Part shown: positions 18,670 through 30,035 of the stretch, piece after piece
Position numbering within the stretch: position 1 is the stretch's first letter
Layout of the letters: the number at the start of each line of letters is the position of its first letter
Assembly (NCBI GenBank): GCA_032718475.1
Contig: JAUCBJ010000368.1
Location: 59,861-123,860, forward strand
Length of the DNA stretch: 64,000 nucleotides
Direction: 5' to 3'
Source: Nemertoderma westbladi
Taxonomy: Eukaryota; Xenacoelomorpha; Nemertodermatida; Nemertodermatidae
Notes under the pieces: model-generated
Told to the model about the DNA's origin: nothing
Databases searched by the model: none
The model's input: only the letters and a program-made list of their open reading frames with translations
Program-made: the position numbers and the translations under genes

Positions 18670-20100
18670 ACAGGTTGGCCATCAATTAGGGTTCTAGAAC
18701 ACATTTTTTGTTCTAGAACATTTTTAAGAAAAAATAATTGAATGGTACATTGATCGTTATAGAACCCGTATTAAAAAATTTGTAAAATAAATAATTTACC
18801 TTTCTGATGATATTTTGTATAAAAAAAACTACTTAGTAAATAATTACTTGCTACCCTGACTATTTAATAAACATTACTAGCTAGACTCATAAATTATGAC
18901 TCATAAATTATTCCAGACAATTTTAATGGATGATTAAATTATCATTTTATATTTTTTACAAGCTAATAAAAAGTACTAGCTAACACAAAATCAAAATTAC
19001 TAGCTCCCATCTTACTGTCAGAAGGTCAAATATTTGTTCTACAACAAAAAACCGCATATTAAAGGCCATTTTCGTTCATATGAAAAAAATTCTTCAAAAA
19101 ATGGGTACCCAAGGTGTAGTAATGCCTTATTTAGCTATGCAACAGATACGAAGGAGCACTTGAAAAATGTGATGAATTATATTTAATACCACATACATGA
19201 AAATTCAAGGTGTTCATTAGTAGTTACTATGGTGTTTATTGTATTGTGTTGTGTATTGGCTAATAAATAGGCGTTGTTATGCATTCTTACGCTGTGGACC
19301 AATGAGGAGTTACCTTTTCATTTTTAATACCAGCTTTCAGCACCAGCTTTTATGGGCTTATAAACACTGGTGTTAGACAAGGTTTATGAATGCGGAAATG
19401 GCCCTGGTGTTTAGTAACCCGGTTTTAGCAAACTTCGTACTGGGTTGGTGAAAGTACCAGCTTGGCCTGGCACCAGCTTTAATCAGGAATACGGGCCCAG
19501 GTTCCTGGAGAGATCTTATTTCCAGAATGGTCCATTTGGACATTTCCACAGAAAATGGGACACGATATGAAAAAAATAAAACTTTAAAAAATAAGCAATT
19601 GTCATGATTTATTGGGTAAAATTTCATAAATTTTTCGAATTTTGATAAAATTGAGGAAATATTGCGATTATATCGACCATCATCAACAAAAAACATAAAA
19701 CACGTAAAAACGAAAAAAAATACCAAAATTCAAGGCGAAATATTTTTTTTACTGTTTATCCATATAGGCTATCCTTGGTATCATTGTAATCAGCCGTAAA
19801 TGCACATTCCAATTAGGTAGTACTACGCCATAAACATAGAACACTTCTCGTACAATAAGCATTAAAAGCTACCTGTACCCAATTGTAACGTCCGACACTT
19901 TATTTTTACATTTTTTCTCATTTCTCAATTACTTCTCTATTGTTTGGCAAACCATATCGAAATTAAAATGACTCAATGCCGACGTCAGATGGCGTCTCTT
20001 GTGCCATTTACAGCAATCCAGGCTACCATAAAGGCTGTGATTCTCACGACACATAAACCAGAAGAAAAGGAAAGCTTTCTCAGCCATAGGATGCCTAAAA
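18670..20100. other. AT-rich non-coding stretch with short dispersed repeats
   Basis: A gttctagaaca pair lies at about 18690-18722. A block at 19330-19505 has several direct and inverted accagctt/ctggtgtt words, like a degraded short mobile element. No gene seen. Confidence 0.4.
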
Positions 20101-20830
20101 TATCTTCACCATGTTTCTGTTAACACTCTGGTCTAACTATCTTCCAAATGAAAATAGACCCTATGGTTAATTATACCTTCACAGAGATCGCCAAATTATT
20201 TACTCTCGCGAACCTTAAACAAATTGATATCATCAAATCAACTTATGTGAAAATCTTCTCGGAAAAATGCCTCTTCCACCGTGGCCCTGAAAATGATTCC
20301 AACGAACACATACATAGAAGATTTGTCACTGCGTTATCCTTCAATGTTTGAACCTACTGTTCTAGAACAATATCGACTACATCGCCAGACAAAAGAAAGC
20401 TTATTTGTTGCAGAAAATTATTCCGAAGGCCCTGCATTTACAACATCACAGTGCAGTGGCGCTCTCCCGGCCAAAACAATCGACACCTCATAACTCGAGT
20501 AACTGTCCATGGTTTCCATTGGAAAATATGCCGAAATAAAACCCCCTTTCACGAACTTGGGGATGCCTGCACCTGTATCTACTGCGGGGGTCCTGCTTCC
20601 AACCGGCTCCATGCTATTAGATGTGCGAGTTGCCCTCACCTGTCCCTTCTAGGAAGCCTCTAGTTCTGTCTTCTGATTCTTCCCTTTAGTATTATTTTTA
20701 CCTATTATATTTTAAATTATTTTAATTCTGTATTTTAAATTACACTGTATATAATACTAATAGTTAATGAAATAAAACATAACCTGTTACCCCGCTCGGG
20801 GTGTTAATATTAAAAAAAAATAAAGGCTGT
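20100..20830 (+). mobile_element. Possible LINE 3' end remnant
   Basis: Several short overlapping plus frames. The last (20451-20663) reads THELGDACTC-like then IYCGGPASNRLHAIRC, a Cys/His pattern like the C-terminal zinc knuckle of some LINE ORF2 proteins. It is followed by aataaaac, ccccgctcggggtgtt and a short A-run near 20813. Structure and 3' tail suggest a dead non-LTR element, but no RT motif is readable. Confidence 0.35.
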
Positions 20831-21316
20831 GATTTCAGTGAATGAAGTCCGACAGAGGTTGCTAAATATTGCTCCTTTTTATGTAACGTCCAACACGTAA
20901 CGTCCGACACCATTCCGCACAACTTTGAATTGCAAATTTCGGCTTCAAAAGATCTGCAGTGCAATTTAGAAAACCTTTTCGAAAAATAGAATAGTTGAGC
21001 TGCATTTTGAGCCCAGAAATAATAACATACCAGTCTTCGGCATTAATTGCAATCAAAAGTAAAATATGTACAATAAAAAGTTTCCTATTTTTGTAAGGTT
21101 CGACACCTTTTTAAAAGTCAAATGTTTAAGAAGAATGACGTTTCCCAATGCAGGGTATTTGCGATATTCAGAAAGATTTATAAATTGTCTCATTTATTCA
21201 ACGCGATCTGATGTCAAAAATTCAAATATTTTCGTAAATTTAAAGAAAAACATTCAAAAATCGAGAATGTCCGTAACGTCCGACACCGTGGAATTGCCGA
21301 TTTTTGATAGAGCTAA

Positions 21317-21360
21317 CATGCCTTTGCTTTCCTAACTTCTATGTCTTTTGTGCTACTCTC
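21317..21360 (-). mobile_element. Very short LINE fragment
   Basis: ctttcctaacttctatgtc and gctactctctat match the LINE at about 42887-42922. Only ~45 bp. Confidence 0.55.
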
Positions 21361-21364
21361 TATT

Positions 21365-22029
21365 TGTATTGTAGTTCTGCTGTGGTTCTGCTACACCTAA
21401 TTATTAGCTGCTACTAGTCAACACAGCTAGTATCAGCTATACCTAATCTGTTATCCAATAACTGAGCAGTATCCAATTTTGATGCCATGTTAATTATGTT
21501 TAGATCAATTAAAAAGCCATTTCTTAAGCAAAATTAAAAAAAATAAATGAATGGGGTAGGGGGATTCCAGCTGTATAATTTTTAAGTATAATTAATTTAA
21601 TCTTATGGTAGAAAATAATTAATTTCCATGAAAGGACACGCTGGAAATGACGATTTTTACCGAAATTAACATAATTAACTACAGTAATTAATTAACTGCT
21701 TTTATCTTAGCTTGTCGAAGGCCACACATAAATTATACTTAGAATAGTGTTAAACTTTTGCCAGACTACATGTGTACCAAGTTTGGTTACAATTCATATC
21801 TTATTGATCGAGTTATTAACGTTTAAATATTGGATATGACAGAGCGTCCAACCAATCGTCAGGTTGATTAATGGTACCCATACGCTAAGGCTCACCTTAC
21901 TTCGTGGCTTTCCCCGCTTCTGCTATTTCGGTATCATTAGTCAGCAACCAAACGGTGTTATATTTTGTTATATATTCTCTGTTTAACAATTGGCCTACCG
22001 ATACTGGTAATGTATTCAAGTTTCAATGA
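21365..22029. other. Non-coding AT-rich stretch
   Basis: No exon, RNA gene or ordered repeat recognised on either strand. Confidence 0.4.
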
Positions 22030-23009
22030 TTCAATGAGGAGGTGAAAAGCAACAAGGGTCGGGAAAAAGGAGCACGGGGGGGCAATAATGGGGAGGTGAA
22101 AAAGGAGAAAGGGGGGGGGGCAAAAAGAGGAGGTGAAAAAGGAACAAAGGGGGAGACAATAAGGGGAGGTAAAAACGGAGCAAGGGGGAGGCTTCAAAGG
22201 GAGGTGAAAAAGGGGGCAAGGGGGCAAGGGGAGGCAACAAAGGGAGGTGAAAAAGAAGCAAGGATGAGGCTTCAAAGGGAGGTGAAAAAGGGGGCAAGGG
22301 GAGTCAACAAAGGGAGGTGAAAAAGGAGCAACGGGGAGGCAACAATGGGATGCAACAATGGGAGGTGAAAAAGGAGCAAGGGAAAGGCAACAACGGGAGG
22401 TGAAAAAGGAGCAAGCGGGAGGCATCAAGGGGCGGTGAAAAAGGAGCAAGGAGGAGGCAACAAAGGGAGGTGAAAAAGGAGCAATAGGAGGAGGCAACAA
22501 AGGGAGGTGAAAAAGGAGCAATAGGAGGAGGCAACATGGGGTGGTGAAAAAGGAGCAAGGGGGAGGCAACAAAGGGAGGTGAAAAAGAAGCAAGGGGAGG
22601 CAACAAAGGGAGGTGAAAAAGGAGCAAGGAGGAGGCAACAATGGGAGGTGAAAAAGGAGCAAGGTGGAGGCAACAAGGCGCGGTGAAAAAGGAGTAAGGA
22701 GCAGGCAACAAAGGGAGATGAAAAGGACCAAGGGGGAGGCAACAAGGGGATTGAAAAAGGAGCAAGGGGGAGGCAAAAAGAGGAGGTGAAAAGGGAGCAA
22801 GGCTGAGGCAACAAAGGGAGGTGAAAAAGGATCAAGGGGGAGGCAATAAGAGGAGGTGAAAAGGGAACAAGAAGGAGGAAACAAGGTGCGGTGAAAAAGG
22901 AACAAGGAGAGGCAACAAGAGGAGGTGGTAAAGGAGCAAGGAGGAGGCAATAAGGTGCGGTGAAAAAGGAGCAAGGGGAGGCAGCAAGAAGAGGTGAAAA
23001 AGGAGCAAG
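22030..23009. repeat. ~36-bp purine-rich minisatellite, first block
   Basis: Degenerate units of ggaggcaacaaagggaggtg plus aaaaaggagcaaggg, nearly all purines on the plus strand. Frames on the minus strand stay open because the unit is close to 36 bp and its complement lacks stops. The predicted Pro/Ser/Phe/Cys repeats are not a plausible protein. Confidence 0.92.
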
Positions 23010-23090
23010 GTGAGCAACAAATGTAGGTGCAATGCAATTTTTAAGAGTACATTTAAAAGTCCAACCCTAGACCAGCTATGCTCCTAAAAA
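23010..23090. repeat. Unique spacer, copy 1 of a duplicated flank
   Basis: gagcaacaaatgtaggtgca followed by atgcaatttttaagagtac and aaaagtccaaccc. The same ~60 bp recurs at 23898-23957 after the second block. Confidence 0.85.
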
Positions 23091-23893
23091 GGAGAAAGGG
23101 GGAGGCAACAAAGGGAGGTGAAAAAGGAGCAAGGAGGAGGCAACAAGGAGTGGTGAAAAGGGAACATGGGGGAGGCAGCAAATGGAGGTAAAAAAGGAGC
23201 AAGTAGGAGGCAACAAGAGGAGGAGTAAAAGAAGCAATGGGATCAACAAAGGGAGGTGAAAAGGGATCAAGCGGGAGGCAACAAGGGGAGGTGAAAAGGG
23301 ACAAGGGGCGTTGAAAAAGGAGCAAGGGGGGCAATAATGGGAGACGAAAAAGAAGCAAGGAGGAGGCAACAAGGAGAGGTGAAAAAGGAACATGGGGGAG
23401 GCAAGAAGAGGCGGTGAAAAAGGAGCAAGGGTAGCCAACAAGGGGCGGTGAAAAAGGGGCAAGGGCAAGGAGGAGGCAACAGTGGGAGGTGAAAAGGGAG
23501 CAAGGAGGAGGCAACAAAGGGAGGTGAAAAAGGAGCAAAGGGGAGGCAACAAAGGGAGGTGAAAAAGGAGTAAGGGGGAGGCAACAACGGGAGGTGAAAA
23601 AGGAGCAAGGTGAAGGCAACAAGGGGCGGTGAAGAGGAGGTGAAAAGGGAGCAAGGCTGAGGCAACAAAGGGAGGTGAAAAAGGAGCAAGGGGGAGGCAA
23701 TAAGAGGAGGTGAAAAGGGAACAAGGAGGAGGCAACAAGGTGCGGTGAAAAAGGAACAAGGGGAGGCAACAAGAGGAGGTGAAAAATGAGCAAGGAGGAG
23801 GCAATAAGGTGCGGTGAAAAAGGAGCAAGGAGGAGGAAACAAGGGGAGGTGAAAAAGGAGCAAGGGGAGGCAGCAAGAGCAGGTGAAAAAGGA
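23091..23893. repeat. ~36-bp purine-rich minisatellite, second block
   Basis: Same unit as the first block, followed by a second copy of the spacer. The array plus its edge was therefore duplicated as a larger piece. Confidence 0.92.
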
Positions 23894-24008
23894 TCAAGGG
23901 GAGCAACAAATGTAGGTGCAATGCAATTTTTAAGAGTACATTTAAAAGTCCAACCCAAGGCCCAGTATGCTTAGAACAGCAATTGTACATTTACAGTAAG
24001 GCTAATTG

Positions 24009-24401
24009 TCATAATAAGTGCTGCTTACGGTGGTAGGCGCCGCCATGTCCAGTAATAACTGATAACCAGTCCAAACATTCATTATCACCACCATAGAATG
24101 AGAAAATTTCCTTCCGCCTCTTCAAATGCGTATTTCTGTTGCGTTTGCAAGATAACTTGATCCCAGATAAATTACCGGTATCCACATCAACTTGTACTGC
24201 TTCGTAATCTTCAAGATCATAGAGGCGATGTCCTTTCTCGACTTTTCCCGTTCTATTCAAACCCAACTGCAGTTTGCCATCACAATTTCTTGTAATTTCT
24301 CCCCAATACGACTTCATTCTTCCCACTTTATGTTTGTTGATGATTCCTTCCTTTTCAAAATTTAACGGTAGAATGTATTGTGTTTCGTCGTCGTCTCTTC
24401 G
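24009..24401 (-). CDS. Exon of a probable PH-like domain protein
   Basis: Minus-strand exon with acceptor tttatttatag before 24401. It starts RRDDDETQYILPLNFEKEGI, continues KSYWGEITRN and ends EIFSFYGGDNECLDWLSVIT. The alternation of beta-like segments and the final FSFY...CLDWLSVIT helix resemble the end of a pleckstrin-homology-type domain, which would bind phosphoinositides or partner proteins. A good donor (CACC|GTAAGC, GT at 24027-24028) would end the exon at 24029; otherwise it ends at the TGA at 24009. Only phase 0 entry is open. It may belong to the same minus-strand gene as the CH exons, but phases do not prove it. Confidence 0.6.
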   Translation of the reverse strand, partial: RRDDDETQYILPLNFEKEGIINKHKVGRMKSYWGEITRNCDGKLQLGLNRTGKVEKGHRLYDLEDYEAVQVDVDTGNLSGIKLSCKRNRNTHLKRRKEIFSFYGGDNECLDWLSVITGHGGAYHRKQHLL

Positions 24402-25420
24402 CTATAAATAAATAAATAGTTACTTAAGTAAGTGGCCACTATCTGAATTTGACTTAATTTGACTTATTTTAATAATTTATATAAGAGAAATTGATACTGT
24501 AATAAGACAAAATAAAATGACTACAGATACGCCATGCAGCTAGAATTTACTTGCTAACTTCAGGGTTTAGATAGAAGACACAATGGAAAAGTCATGGTAA
24601 ATGAAAAAATAAACATTTTGTAAAAATTTTAGTAATTTTTTTATCGTTTAAACGCTCTGAACGTTTAGGTATTTTTTAAAATAGGTTCCTTTCAGTCTAT
24701 CTTTAATTTCAGAGTACCGGTACATAGGTTGTTATTAGGTCGCTTCTGCTATTTTTCATAATTAAAAACGTACGTCTTGAGGTCCCCACGTTTATCCATT
24801 TATTTGAAAGGTGTCATACATGTGTTATACAAAGTTTAACTAACCTGAACCATCAGTCAACATTTTTAATAATAATGGTGTAATAATCATAACAATGCTC
24901 ATATAATGCTAAATTAGCTGCCGCAGTTTAAGCGACTATATATTTCCAATTAGGTTAATTAAGCAAGCAGTCCATACATTTGCAAATAATTATTAGCAAT
25001 TAATTATTTTATTTAAATTAATTCATTAAAACGCAAAATTGCGACACTTGCTAACATTAAGAATTATCGAATTAGTAATAAAATTGATGTCATACTTTGG
25101 AGGTACAAAAATAAAAGTGATAAATTTAATTAATAATAAAAATAATTTCACTAAATATTTAATTAATTGATTTCCATTGTGTTTACTATGTAATCTAAAT
25201 CCTCATGTTAGCTACCGTAGTAAATTCTGTATGTCATATAGTTTATGAGGCCTTGGTCGGGGTAAATAGAAAACTATAACTGTTCTAGAATATTTTTTTA
25301 GGAAAAAATATTCTTTGTATTTAAATGAAATGGGAAATTTAAAAGGTCATGGAGTGAATAGAATGGGAAATTATTGGAGGATAATACTTTTAAAATTTAT
25401 GGCAATATAACCAGGGCGCA
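24402..25420. other. AT-rich non-coding stretch
   Basis: No exon or ordered repeat recognised. At 25280 there is a gttctagaat/aaaaaatatt block resembling one at 18710. Confidence 0.4.
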
Positions 25421-25425
25421 AAGTT

Positions 25426-26105
25426 TGTAAGCGGATTCAATTCCGCCTCATTACCCACCAGAAAATGGGGTAGTGGCATTTTCAGCAATATGTTGGAGAT
25501 ACGATATTAGCAATATTAATCTCGTATCACCACCAACATTTGGGGGGGGGGGGGGGCAACACAAGCCCCCGAAGCCACACACAAAGGAAGGTTAGAGGTC
25601 AAACCACCTCGGAGGGGACACAGCTAGTAGAGGCTAGAAGCAGAGGGGAAACACTCCCAGAGAGTGAAAGGGTGACAAGTAGAACATTAGCCAATAAGGG
25701 GGGAGGAAAGCACGTGGTAGGGCACAAAAGAGCATCCATTAGGTAACAGGCCAGAGTAGCGTAGGAAGTGAAGCAATATTGGTATATCAATCATATATTA
25801 CCTCTCGTTACCGGTTTGTGATTCAGTTAGTTAGTTACCCAGTTTCAGTGCAGACTGATAACATTGTTTCACCGTCATCAACATCGGCTATCAGTCGTAT
25901 GTTACTATTACCGGTATTAATCATGAACACTTATCTGCCATCCTATTAATTGTGCTATTATTATTATTATATTACAACGCCAAGGAACAACATCAACTCT
26001 GAACGCTTTTCTCCAACGGCCTCGGCCAAGCTATCAGTAACACCATCCAAGCCTGCGGTGACGCGTATAACAACCTACCCAGTCGGGATCTCTAATCCCG
26101 TCACA
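25426..26105 (+). mobile_element. Solo LTR of a related BEL/Pao family
   Basis: 680 bp starting tgtaagcggattcaattccg and ending cgggatctctaatcccgtca+ca, flanked by perfect 5-bp duplications aagtt (25421-25425 and 26106-26110). Start and end resemble those of the BEL LTRs (tgttagcttattcaatcccg; gggatc...tcccgtcaca; a shared gacgcg). It also contains an imperfect stem (tgttggagatacgatatta against tctcgtatcaccaccaaca) and a G-run of about 15. The internal region is gone, as expected after recombination between two LTRs. Confidence 0.92.
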
Positions 26106-26110
26106 AAGTT

Positions 26111-29100
26111 TGAAAACCTGTTATTCGGGACAATAAGGGGCTCTCATATTTAGATTTGATAGACAATAATATTGAAATAGTGAGAGTATCAAATATTTAA
26201 CAATCCAATTTAACAATTCAATTTGGTTACCTACCTGTTTCATGGTAATGATAATTATGAAAAATTAGAATAATTGTTAACCAAATATAAAACTATAAAA
26301 CAATTTATATTCGGTCTTATAATGAATATTATTATAATATTCACCCATAACACCAATAATAAATTAACAAGGTCAATATTATTATGAGTGCCTAGTTGGA
26401 TTTTTTAGTCTCTATCTCTCTCATCCTCTTTCTCGATGCTCCTCCATCGCCTCTGCTTTGGTGTCTGTGATCTATTTATTTATCTGTTAAGACCACTTTA
26501 GAGAAGATACACTTAGCATATCTCATCATGCCATTTTCTTTCTTATCCTCCTCAGTCCCTGGGACATCACTCGCATTTCCTCTTCCATTTCGTCTGAAAA
26601 TTTTGAGTCCAAGAAATTGCGGAATTGATGCTGCGTGTTCCAGGTCCATTTATCCAGTAAATAGTTTAGTAAAAGGTTTATAAAGTAAATAGTTAAGTCG
26701 TTTCAAGCCCCGCTTTGCTCGCCGCCATCAACACTTCCATGTATATGAAATGGAATGCTCAGCGTGCGATCATGGTACAACTGAGCTTCTCATTTACATG
26801 AAAGAAGCCCGTATGGAAGTCTCGGGCTTTCACCATATTAGTTGTCATTGCTCTGTAATTCATGAATCTCTTGAACCAATTAAACTTGACTTCCACTCTA
26901 GCCCCTTTGCAAGAAGCCGACATATGACGCGCTACCGGCACTTGCTCTATTAGCAGAGTATGGCACGCTCTCAATATTTATCGTGTGCCACTCCACGTAT
27001 TCATAGACAGTTTTTCCATTTATTTGACCTCCTCCCAAAATAGTCACATCTGAAGAACATGATTCCTCTATCACATCACTGATGTAAAAGGTTGATGGTC
27101 CCAGTTTTTCAGATTTCCTGAAGTCTGGTTCCAGTCCATGGTCAGGTGAATTGGTACTCCAGCCACTCCTGCCAGGGACATCGTAGTTGCGGAATCACGA
27201 AGCTGCCCACAATCCTTTGCTGAGTTTCTACCAGAATGCCGATGCCTGCAGGGCCATTACGACTGGGCCAATCTCCTCTATCGGCGGGATCTCTCCGAAT
27301 TCCTCTAAATATACCTCTCCTCACCTCCAGTAAATTGGTTATGCCGGTTGTTTGTATCAGTCTTAGCTTTGGTGAGGATTGATCCCATGCCTGCGAGGAG
27401 CACATGCATGAACCAAATCTAACCTCAGAGTCCTAGTCAAACTTCATCGCGTAGTTGTACTCCTTATAGAGTGACATCCTAAAGCACTGTAACTCAATTT
27501 CGTCCTCTTCCTTTTGCCGTCTCCTTTCCGCTTTGTATTTCATACACCATCCGGGGATGGGTAGGTTTAACAGGTGTTTAGGATTATAAAGTACCATTTG
27601 ATCCCAGGGAAATCTACTAGGGTGCTGAGTGCTATCTTCACAACAGTCCTTCAGATTAGTGTCACCTCTCTAGAATCATAGGCCTCCAGTGCCTTTCAAA
27701 GGGCGACTATCATGAATATATTGATGTATTGAATATATTGAATTGAATATTGATTGAATAATAAGATTGAATATATTGAGTCCAAGCATTATCCTGGAGA
27801 ATGCATCTTAGTTGGCATGTCTTCGGCTCACTGTCTACTCAGTATTATTTATCAACTTGTATGGCTAAGCTAAACTAAGCTGTGGAGCTTGACGAATGCT
27901 GTTGCTCCGTAGGTGCTAATGACGTCTGTTAGACCCAATCCATGGGTCCTAGTAGAACACCTGTGCATCGAACAGGTTGAGTATTTATGGTCCGATTATC
28001 CATTCAATGAATGTCTTGAATATTGAACCAAACTTAATTATATCTCATATTCTACCTACTTCCACACCGCATGAGGTTTTCTTCCTTAACATTGGTGTTG
28101 TGGCCTCGATGTCGAAGAAAAAGATCTCTCCTTTGGGAGCCATGAGGTGAAGGAGTATCGTTCATCGAACTTCCTTCCCTTTGGAATCCTACATTATGTC
28201 TTCCAACATCTGTTGATCATTATTTACTGACACCACTAAATTCTTCCTTTAATTCTTTGGCGAATCCCAGCCATCTTCTCCATTCACTTTGTGACATCGT
28301 ATAGATGTTTCGCCCTGCATCATCGTGAGATGGTACACCATATGTCCCAACCAATAATCGCCTCTACTGTTCTTCTTGAAAGTGCTCTTGGTGTTTCGTG
28401 ACTACGTTTTGTCACAGGAGACATTGGTTTGGATATACTTCCTGGTGATGCGTTCCAGTCTCCATACCGCCTTATCAATCACTGCTGATTCCTGTGGAGC
28501 ACTCCTTTGCTAATTTGCACTAATTATGCCAAGACCCTACTGCTCCGAGCACATCCCAGAATCCAGCCAACACACTATAATACCTGGTCTGGTCAGGTAT
28601 TCTAGGTAATTTATCAAGAAAACTTGCCACCTCCATGCAGCATAAAGGAGGAGTCACCTGTGGCTGCACATAGACCTTCATACTAAGGGTAAATCTGGTC
28701 CTTTAACTAGGACCCCCTTCGTTTGGGAGGGGGACGCCCTTGGTCCTTTGGTATATCCGTTGGTATATGACCTGACCAGGCAGATGGTGATTTACCAATG
28801 GCTGGTCAAGATTAGAGTGTTCTCATCTCCAATTTGAGTGCACTTCACTGCGACCTACACATGGCAGCAGGGGTACAGGGCACGGCCAAGAAGATGAGCT
28901 GCATAGCAACTAGGGGATCATGTGCATCAGAGTAGGTATGGGCCTCCTGGCTCCACTGCGACACCCACCCTGTGGAATGGCAAACTAGGGTGTGGTATTT
29001 GCTCGGAGAGCTGACTTAGCAAAAATGCACCTCCAACACAACCCCCACTATGGATTACATTATTAATGCGGTAATGCTTGAGGCCAGTAGAATTACCGGA

Positions 29101-29984
29101 CACAATTGGCCTCACAGGCATCAGAAATCTCCTGACCGGCTGCCTGTCTCACCCCCTACTGGAGAGAGAGCCAACAATTCTGTGAGTCCCTTACCTGATG
29201 GCCATTCTGGGTCATCCTTTTTGGGTCAACAGGGAGAGGGATTCTGGAGTACTCTCATATTCCACCCCGACAAAACTAAGCTATTACTGGTGAACCTGAG
29301 GCAAGTTAAGAGACTAGCCTCACCCTAACACTACTCGGCTCCCCAATAATGAGATAAGGTAAGAAGAGTGCCTTGGCAGATAAGCTTTCTCTTAGCGCAG
29401 TTGGTATTCAATAGCAGCGAATGCAGACTGGACAGACTGATGAGGTTCTGATGAAGGACATGGGGGCGGTTGGCGACTTCCTCTCGCATGAGCAGATGAT
29501 AATGGGAATGGCGGAATTGGTCTATTGATGAATCGAACTGAACATGCAGCATTGGACAAAGTAGACCAAATCTCTAACCGCATCACCCATTGCCACTTCT
29601 CATGTTCTGGAAGACTGGCAAAGAAGTTTCCCAAGGTGGTTCTCATTGTGTGCACGCATGTCCTTAAGATCATCATAATGATGATGGGGTGGTGGTAACT
29701 CCACCTACTGGCTCCAGAAGTCGAGGAAATATGTAGTAGTATTGTGTAGAAACAATCCCCACATATTGATAAACATTCTAATGATTTAAACATTTTAGAA
29801 CTACCTGAAAATTTAAGAAAAGAGGAGAGTACGATCAAATTTGCTAAATCTTGTGGTTGTTACCCTCAAATAAATCTAACCAAACTTTTGAAAAACGTAA
29901 TGTAACTAGCTAATAAATGAATAAGTAGTTAATAAACATAGTTTAGCTATAAATAAAACAAAATACAAATGATGAGTCCAGTTA
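26111..29984. other. Long stretch without an intact gene, degenerate repeat-like DNA
   Basis: Composition is less AT-rich than the flanks from ~26400 to ~29850. Short broken frames appear on both strands, none with a recognisable domain. A local imperfect stem is present at 28705-28745 (aggacccccttcgtttgggagggggacgccc region). It reads like an old mobile element or several, but no diagnostic motif is left. Confidence 0.35.
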
Positions 29985-30035
29985 ATGTCATATTCAAATT
30001 TTCAATTTTTGCTTATACATACCATAGTAATTCCC

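Noticed and set aside
21958-23990. 300-360-codon Pro/Phe/Ser ORFs on the minus strand
   Set aside because: They follow the ~36-bp purine array and change with each unit; typical minisatellite shadows.
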